Shown here: piece by piece, positions 57,422-64,000 of the stretch | Numbering within the stretch: position 1 is the first letter of the stretch | Layout of the letters: every line of letters begins with the position of its first letter | Assembly (NCBI GenBank): GCA_003013855.2 | Contig: ML058337.1 | Coordinates: forward strand, 5,518,001 to 5,582,000 | DNA from: Liriodendron chinense | Lineage: Eukaryota; Streptophyta; Magnoliopsida; Magnoliales; Magnoliaceae | DNA length: 64,000 nt | Direction of reading: 5' to 3' | The notes under the pieces: generated by a model | Told to the model about the DNA's origin: nothing | Databases searched by the model: none | The model's input: the letters and a program-made list of their open reading frames with translations, nothing else | Program-made: the position numbers and the translations under genes

Positions 57422-58093
57422 GTCCCACCACACATGGAGTTTGGTTTTATGCTGTGGTACCTGTGCTTGATGAATTATTGTTAGTTGGCTTGGTAGCATC
57501 TCATTCATGTGATAGTTGTGCTTTATGAATCAGTGATAACTAGTCTCTTGATTCCTGACAAGTGATGATGCTTGCAGATCAGGGGCAAGAAAGTGGGGAT
57601 TGTTGGGCTCGGTAGCATTGGCTTGGAGATTGCAAAGAGGCTGGAGGCGTTTGGCTGCAGCATCGCATACAATTCAAGGAAAAGTAAACCTTGTGTGCCA
57701 TTCCCTTATTTTTCAAATGTTCGCGACCTTGCAACCACAAGCGATGTTATCATATTAGCATGTGCATTGACAGATGAAACATACCACATCATCAACAAGG
57801 ATGTCCTATTGGCCTTGGGAAAGGATGGTGTCATCATTAATATCGGACGTGGGTCGCTGATCGACGAACAGGAACTGGTGAGGTGCTTGGTGCAAGGAGA
57901 GGTTGGTGGCACGGGAATTGATGTGTTCGAAAATGAGCCTGATGTGCCCAAGGAACTCTTGGTCATGGATAATGTAGTGTTATCTCCTCATCAAGCTTTT
58001 GTTACGACAGAAGGCTTCTCGTTGTTGCTTGAAGTGATAACATGCAACCTCGAGGCATTCTTCTCAAATAAACCGTTGTTGTCTTTGGTGTAG

Positions 58094-59074
58094 GAATTCT
58101 TATGAGCCATTTCTTCTGTCATTCCACCATCTTTTTTTTTTTTCACTGAGTTAAAAACTCAACTGGATATTTAATAATTATAAAATACTAGGATAGTAGG
58201 AAACATTTGAATTAGTTAGAGTGGAGTATAAGAGATAAAAATGGGTAATCTCACTATAACGCATTGCATAATGCAAGTTAAGTGCGTATTACCTCTAGCA
58301 GAGTTCGTGGGTTTGAAGTCGAGTTGACTCGATGAGTCTTTGGGCATAAAAGTCAGGCCATTTCACACCTTTGGTGGGACATACCAATTTACTTCATACA
58401 CTGACACAACTTATTATCTAATTTTTTTTATACAAAAGATTTAATCCCTAGGGCTCATTTGGATGTTTGTAATCAGAATATATTGGAATCCAAATCATAT
58501 GGTATTTACAACTGTTAAAGTCCTTCGATATACATTGATACACCATCTTCTAACAGCTCATCCTTTTAGATCAAGTGGTGATTTGACATGGTGCAGCTCC
58601 TTCACCTTGAGCTTTTAGATCAAATGGTGATTTGACAACTACATCTTTAAAGGCTCATCTCACTGGCCTGTTTCATATTCTTTGAAGTATATCAAAGAAT
58701 GGAACTCGATCTGAGATGATCGAACAATGCACTTTAGCTAAAGAATCAAATCCTCTGTACCAACAATTTCCACACGTGGCCCGGGTTTTGGGACCCATCT
58801 CGGGAGTTGAAGATTCTGCGCCGAGGATTTCCACATGTGGCTCGAGTTCTAGGACCAATCTGGGACTTGAATTGCATTTCGGAAACTGCCAGGGAACTTT
58901 TCTTTTTCTATGGAATCTGGTTTGGACTTTGGAAATGTATCAGTGAGATTTTGGGTCTATGCTCCATCGACCGATGGCCCATGATTTGGATGGCGATAAT
59001 GATGAATTATAGCGTTGCTTGGCAGGAAAAAAATATAAAATAAAAATAAATAAATGGTGATAATGATGATCAAT
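58094..59074. other. 3' region of the HPR3-like gene; no other gene
   Basis: AT-rich sequence. A direct repeat of about 35 bp (tttagatcaagtggtgatttgac / tttagatcaaatggtgatttgac, near 58566 and 58616) and a partly duplicated block (ttccacacgtggcccgggtt / ttccacatgtggctcgagtt, near 58770 and 58830) are visible. ORFs here are not recognisable. Confidence 0.5.
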
Positions 59075-59082
59075 AGTATGAT

Positions 59083-59383
59083 TAGAGCTGAGCACGAGCT
59101 GAGCTGTGCCATGTTCGAGCTAGGCTTTGTCACTGAATAGCCCGGCTCGTGTTCGGCTTGGCTTGGCCATTGAGCTGGACTTCTATGTTTGAGTTGGCTC
59201 GGACAAGCTTTGAGCCTTTCAAGCTGAATTCGAGCTGAGAGACAAGGTTGGACTCAGGCAATGGTTGAGCAAGGCCTTAGGGGAGACTCGAAAGGCCTTA
59301 GGGGAGACTCTACCTGGACGGACTGGAGAGAGAGAAATAGAGAGATTGAGAGACGACCAGACGACGTGTGTTGCTGGACAGAC

Positions 59384-59424
<41 letters not shown>

Positions 59425-59593
59425 GTCACCAGCTCACTGCCTCGCCGGACGGATTGGAGAGAGAGACAGAGAGGTGGCCGGTGGTGGTTGGCCGGGCAGC
59501 AGTGATTGGACAGACAAAATTAGGGTTTTGGGGAGAGAAAGGGGCGCTCGTTCGAAATGGGGAGGGTTTTAGGGTTTTAGTCTTTTAGGTTTT

Positions 59594-59675
<82 letters not shown>

Positions 59676-59869
59676 GTCGAATAAAGCTGCAAACGAGCTG
59701 AGCTTCAAGTTGAATCGAGTCAAGCTTGGGCATGCTCGTGTGTGGTTCGAACTATGAAACGAGCTAGGGAAATCTGCTCGGCTCTATCCGAACTCTCCCT
59801 CCGAATCAAGCCGAATCGAGCTGGAACGAGCCAAATCGAGAAAGCTAACCGAGCCAACTCTAAGCTCTA
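59083..59869. mobile_element. hAT-type element, 787 bp, perfect 8-bp target duplication
   Basis: It starts tagagctgagcacgag and ends aactctaagctcta. It is flanked by identical agtatgat at 59075-59082 and 59870-59877. The interior is rich in gagct/agctc motifs and includes (GA)n at 59386-59422 and (TA)n at 59598-59672. ORFs at 59261-59588 are products of these repeats. Confidence 0.88.
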
Positions 59870-60745
59870 AGTATGATTGGCTAGTGTTGAACTTGAATGG
59901 CTTGATTGGATTGATCAATATCAAAGTCTAATGATCTATTTAAATGATGTTGAAGATTAATAGTCAAATTGGGTTGAAATTAGAACTGAATGGTTAAATT
60001 GTGTTGAAATTCAATGTCAATGGTATGATTAATATTGAAGATTAATGGTTAAAGTAGACCGATTTAAAAAAAATGAACGGCTTGATTGGGCCAAAATTGA
60101 CATGAATTATCCAATTTGGCCAATATTGATGATCAACGGACCTGTTGGACCAATATTGAAAACGAACGTTGGATTGACCCGATAATGAAGATGAATGATT
60201 TGATTGAGTGATGTCAAAGTCGGATGGTCTGAATTCGAAGGATATTGAAGATCAACAATCTAACTAGGCTAAAAATGAAGATTAATGGTCCAACTGGACC
60301 AATGGCAAAGATTAACAGTCTGCTTGGGCCAAATTGGATGTGAATGGTCCCATTTCATAGATTTTCAAGATCAATGGTCAAATTGAGTTGATATTGAAGT
60401 TCAAAGGTTATAATGGACCAATATCAAAGGTGAATAGTCTGATTGGTATGAAATTCAAGATGACTATTCTGATTGGGCTAACATTGATGCTCAATGATCT
60501 GATTGAGCCAACAATGAAGATTGATTTGTTTGATTAGATTGTTGCCAAAGTTGATTGGTCTAATTAGAATTATATCCAAGATGACCGGTCTAATTAGGCT
60601 AAAACTTAAGGTTAAAGGTCTAATTTGACCAATATCGAGGACCAACAAGCTTGTTTGGACAAAATTGGAGATGAATGGTCTGATTGAGTCAATATTAAAT
60701 AATCTAATTTGGTGATATTGAAAATTTACAGTGTCATAGATGCAA
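59870..60745. repeat. Degenerate minisatellite, about 31-36-bp period
   Basis: Some 25 diverged copies of a unit like gatgaatggtctgattgggc plus caatattgaa. No ORF persists. The hAT element above sits at its left edge. Confidence 0.7.
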
Positions 60746-60843
60746 GGTCTGACTAGGCTAATGACATCTTCCCCTCACCCCCTCCCCCAAATCTCCTCTT
60801 GTACCCCACAAGGATTTATTTATTTATAGAGAAAGTGAGATAT

Positions 60844-60847
<4 letters not shown>

Positions 60848-60902
<55 letters not shown>
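60848..60902. repeat. (GA)n microsatellite
   Basis: About 27 uninterrupted units. Confidence 0.95.
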
Positions 60903-60907
<5 letters not shown>

Positions 60908-60929
60908 GGGGAGATTTGATACTTAGCTA

Positions 60930-61585
60930 TAGGGTGGCAATGGGCCATGTTGCCACGCCCAGATTGGGTGACCTGGCCCTAAGGCCAACGTTTTGGGCCA
61001 CTGAACATGGTCCGAAGGCTAGGATTAGCCTTGAAATCTAGGCCCAATGTTCAAGCCAGGCAAGGCTTGCCTGGCCCATTGCCTAAGTATACTCTATGGT
61101 ATGTAAGTATTAGTAAGTTTGACTATAAAATCTTATACTAGTCTATATATAGTAATATAAGGTAATTTGATACTATGATAGACCATGTTGGATGGTATGG
61201 AAGCATTTATAGACTGTCCAAATTGTGGACCCCAATTTAGATTGGACATTACAGTGATGCACTCATTTAAGCCTATGATTAAAGTAGATAATTGGGTAGC
61301 ACATACGCCGACGAATGCTCTAATTTGATATGAGTGTGCTAAGGAAAAACCTTGATACTTTGGAAGAGCACGGTGATTCATATATGTGCACTCACCAATA
61401 TGCTATGCGTAACTTATCTTTGACTTATATGCTCATCCCTAGCCTAATTCTAATATAGCCTTGCCTTGCCTAGCCTTGCCTAGCTATAGCCTTGATATTC
61501 GCCTTTTAGAGTGAGGGCCACAACCTCATTAGGGCTTGAGTTGGGCCAAGGCCAACCTCGACCCATCCCATTGCCACCCATGTAT
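60930..61585. mobile_element. Probable hAT-like MITE
   Basis: The ends tagggtggcaatggg (60931) and cccattgccaccc (61568-61580) are inverted, with ggccaag/cttggcc-type motifs inside each arm. I could not find a clean 8-bp target duplication. Confidence 0.55.
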
Positions 61586-61972
61586 ATCTGTCTCCATATG
61601 ATAATTGTTACACAAACACTCATAGATCCACTTGGACGTATTTGAAATTGCACCTATTGCTCATACTTAGGTGCTATGCGTGTGGAAGCATGGAGTAGAG
61701 ATACTAGGAACAATGACTAAGTTTTAAATGGAGGTGAATATGACCACTTAAAATTTTTGCATAGTTAAAACTAATTTACCAATTAAAATTTAACTAAGCA
61801 ATTAACACTTAGGCATCCAAGTCAAGTGGGTCCAATTATATAAATTACAATTGATACAACAATCAAACAACTAGTTTATAAAAGATGTGAAATGCAACTT
61901 GTGTGTGAATAATAAATAAATCAAGTGTCTAGTATTCAATCCATTCGAGCATTCATAAAATTCCCAATTAAA

Positions 61973-62151
61973 CTGTGTCTCGCCTACTAGCCCAACTAGA
62001 AGACACATAGGCATTTTAACAACAGGTCTCAAGTTCGAGTGCTAAGGAGACACACTAACCCCACCGGTGGGTGGGTGCATCATGTGACTAACCGTCTGGG
62101 TGCATTGCGCAGCTAACAGGGTGGGTGTGTTGCATGACTAAAAAAAAAAAA
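61973..62151 (+). mobile_element. SINE with 13-bp target duplication (one mismatch)
   Basis: A cctactagcccaac A-box-like block and ggtctcaagttcgagtgc B box are followed by an A-tail (about 12 A). The flanks are attcccaattaaa (61960-61972) and attctcaattaaa (62152-62164). It is a different family from the SINE at 53108: the 3' part is a ggtgggtgcatcatg-like repeat. Confidence 0.75.
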
Positions 62152-62164
62152 ATTCTCAATTAAA

Positions 62165-64000
62165 TTCACAATGCATGAATAGAAATGTGCTCAAATAACA
62201 ATTACAAACACAAGCATGTATAGTGATTCGGTTTCCCTACTCCACTCCCAGCTGACGTACTCTTCCCCCGAGTATACCAGATTTCACTATCTAGGAGTTT
62301 TAATAGGTTCCTCCCAATTTAGGAGTTTTAACTAGATTCCTCTCAACCTTTATAGTCCTATACAAGGGCCTGCAATAATTTTCAAGGCTAATCAATAATC
62401 CCGATCCTAATCCAAGGATCAACAGTTACTCCCGCCGGAGGCTTCCCATGAGACTAACATTTACACACCCATGTTCGGTGGCTCTTCTTAGAGACTTTGA
62501 TTTAGGTCCTATAAAAGAACCAAGGTTCTACACAAGAACCTATTCGAATTTGACAATTTAAACTCTATACTCAATTTTCAACAGGAAGAGAGTGGATGGA
62601 TTCCACTGATTGATAAACTTACTTGTCAGATTGAGAGCCCTGTTGTTGCACCTAACTTCAATTGCTTCTTCATGCTCTCTCGTGCTTGAATCAGCTCCTC
62701 ATTATTTTCCTGATCATTGATAATGAATGCTTCAACTCCTTTGATTTATCGCCTTACATATAATGTCCCGGTGAGGTGACCAATGTGATGGGAGTATGGT
62801 TGAATCCCTATAACTAATAGGTAGTTTGTTCTAATTAGGGATTCACTTAGAGGGATGTTATAGAGGATGCAGATAAGGATTTTTCTATTGCGTTTAGTGT
62901 TTAATCTCTATAATATGTTTAGAATCCTTATTAGAGTGATGAACATAAAGAAGATGACTTAAATCACTTAGGTTTAGTGGCTAGGATGAAGCATAAGAGT
63001 GGAGAATCACCTAAGCTTTAATTGCACCAAAATCCCTCTAAAACTACCAAAGTCTGAATGCCATATATATAGACTTGAAGTTCCAATAATAAAAAAAAGG
63101 GCATAAACGGCTACGTCGATCGCTTGACCAAGGTCCTTTGATCGATCAAACTCGGTCATTGGTTGATTGAAACTTAGCTAAATTTAGGCAGTTTACTCGC
63201 TAGACAGATTTGAACCTATTTGGTCGATCGAGATCGACCAAGGATTTCCTCAATCGATTGATGGATCGACCGAACTCCCTCTAAGTTTTGTTGATTGGGC
63301 AGTTTCATTTACAACAGCACGGGACCTCTTTTAGCCTATCTTATTATATTCAAATGAGTCTTCTAAGGCTAAGGAAAATTACTAAAGTTTACTTATTAAG
63401 TCCAAGTCATGTAGAGGCTAGGTTGTTTTTGTTCTAAGGGTTAGGAACACCAATACACCTTATTTATCTATTTCTTTTTTCCTTGATGCCTTTTGTTTTC
63501 ATGTGTCTTTAGTCTTTAGTTTCCAAGGGCTCAACTGACTCATTGACATACAGACTCATGTGATTGACAAACAAGGTACACAAACAAGTGCACTAATAAT
63601 ATTATGGGACAGGCACTTGGATCATATGACTATGCATGCTTTTGTTCACATCATGGCTCGATTTATTACTTTAAACCTGTGAAAAGTGTGAATACCTACA
63701 TTTCTTTGGCACCAACATTTTACAAATGTCAAAATACAAAAAACTATTAAAATATTTTAAAATAATAAAAAAAACTAAAAAGAGAAATAATGTGTGCATT
63801 GATGCATTTGTTTACACCTGAATTGTACTCACAATCCCAGAAGAGAGATTGTGAAAATTTGAAATACACCTCTGCCATAGACACATGTCATGCCAGGAAG
63901 GTCATTGCACCCAAAGACGTACGTACGATTAAAACCGTAAAGACGGTCATTCCCTAATGAAATATGGCATGAAGATACAAACCACTCACACAAAGCACCC
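62165..64000. other. No recognisable gene
   Basis: Non-coding sequence. 62220-62640 (ccctactccactcccagctg, cgagtataccagatttcac) has the feel of old retrotransposon leader or LTR sequence. 63110-63280 is rich in gatcgatc/ttggtcgatcg motifs. No ORF or element boundary can be supported. Confidence 0.4.

Larger units (their letters stand above)
48126..57577 (+). other. HPR3-like gene intron, 9.45 kb
   Basis: Starts gttacc and ends cttgcag. It holds a microsatellite, MITE fragments, a Copia LTR remnant, a minisatellite, a SINE, a possible small ORF and a hAT MITE, all listed separately. 49531-51850 and 55000-56750 show no gene or element that I can support. Confidence 0.85.
47675..58093 (+). pseudogene. 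HPR3-like D-2-hydroxyacid dehydrogenase (hydroxypyruvate/hydroxyphenylpyruvate reductase type), frameshifted in exon 1
   Basis: Exon 1 (47675-48125) encodes the N-terminal part in two registers. The first frame runs to IVTP near 47917; the second, 1 nt out of phase, continues GVDHIDMAECRRRG, EDVADYAVGLLLD and YRYVRRRLWPL. Exon 2 (57578-58093, 171 residues) carries the NAD(P)-binding glycine motif VGLGSIG, then INIGRGSLID (catalytic Arg), DVFENEPDVP (Glu) and LSPHQA (His). Exon 1 has 451 nt; removing one base gives about 321 residues, the usual HPR3 size (about 323). The family reduces hydroxypyruvate, glyoxylate or 4-hydroxyphenylpyruvate with NAD(P)H, mainly in cytosol and chloroplast. The frameshift near 47919-47922 (extra base or two-base loss) would abolish the protein unless it is a sequence error. 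The donor (aag/gttacc) is weak and borders a CT/TA microsatellite. The intron is 9,452 bp. Either a recent pseudogene or a functional gene with an assembly error. Confidence 0.85.

Noticed and set aside
59261..59588. Two overlapping ORFs of about 105 codons rich in Arg and Glu
   Set aside because: They translate the GA microsatellite inside the hAT element.

Overview
This is a stretch of a repeat-rich angiosperm nuclear genome. The two host genes are spliced with plant-type introns, the transposons are plant lineages (CACTA, Tat-type Ty3/Gypsy, hAT MITEs, tRNA-derived SINEs), and both host genes carry introns of 8.5-9.5 kb packed with transposon debris. A foldback repeat family with the core gggccccaccatgatgtat occurs about a dozen times. 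From memory I associate that signature with magnoliid-type genomes, but this is a weak inference and the species is not determined.

Layout. 1-6663 is the 3' part of a CACTA (En/Spm) transposon: the tail of a TNP2-type transposase broken by two stop codons, a small unknown ORF, an apparently intact six-exon Transposase_24-type gene, a block of palindromic subterminal repeats, and the terminal CACTA inverted repeat ending at 6663. 6664-16378 holds no recognisable host gene: foldback MITEs, two LTR-plus-leader fragments of one LTR family (8620-10030 and 11939-13330) and between them a 1.7-kb long inverted repeat. 16379-26350 is a structurally complete Tat-lineage LTR retrotransposon (9,972 bp, 592-bp LTRs, 5-bp target duplication), coding on the minus strand and inserted into an older MITE. 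It carries a four-exon antisense gene with its own TATA box. 26351-33003 is again MITE-rich.

33004-44041 is a complete four-exon gene on the plus strand whose 762-residue product matches GINT1, the GT64 glucosamine inositolphosphorylceramide transferase of plant sphingolipid synthesis. Its second intron (8.5 kb) contains a LINE remnant, a possible SINE and palindrome-rich CGTTACGG elements. 44042-47674 is intergenic with three structurally bounded MITEs. 47675-58093 is a two-exon D-2-hydroxyacid dehydrogenase of the hydroxypyruvate reductase 3 (HPR3) type. It has a frameshift in exon 1 and a 9.45-kb intron holding a Copia LTR remnant, a higher-order minisatellite, a SINE with a perfect 13-bp target duplication, and a hAT MITE with a perfect 8-bp target duplication. 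58094-64000 has no recognisable gene; it holds two further hAT-type elements, a degenerate minisatellite, simple repeats and a second SINE.

The genes do not form a pathway. The CACTA ORFs and the retrotransposon ORFs each belong to their own element; GINT1 and the HPR3-like gene are neighbouring, unrelated housekeeping-type genes in the same orientation. The most unusual items are the spliced antisense gene inside the retrotransposon with a perfect 22-bp palindrome between the two convergent coding units, the frameshifted HPR3-like gene with a weak splice donor beside a microsatellite, and several small repeat families whose termini and target duplications can be read directly.
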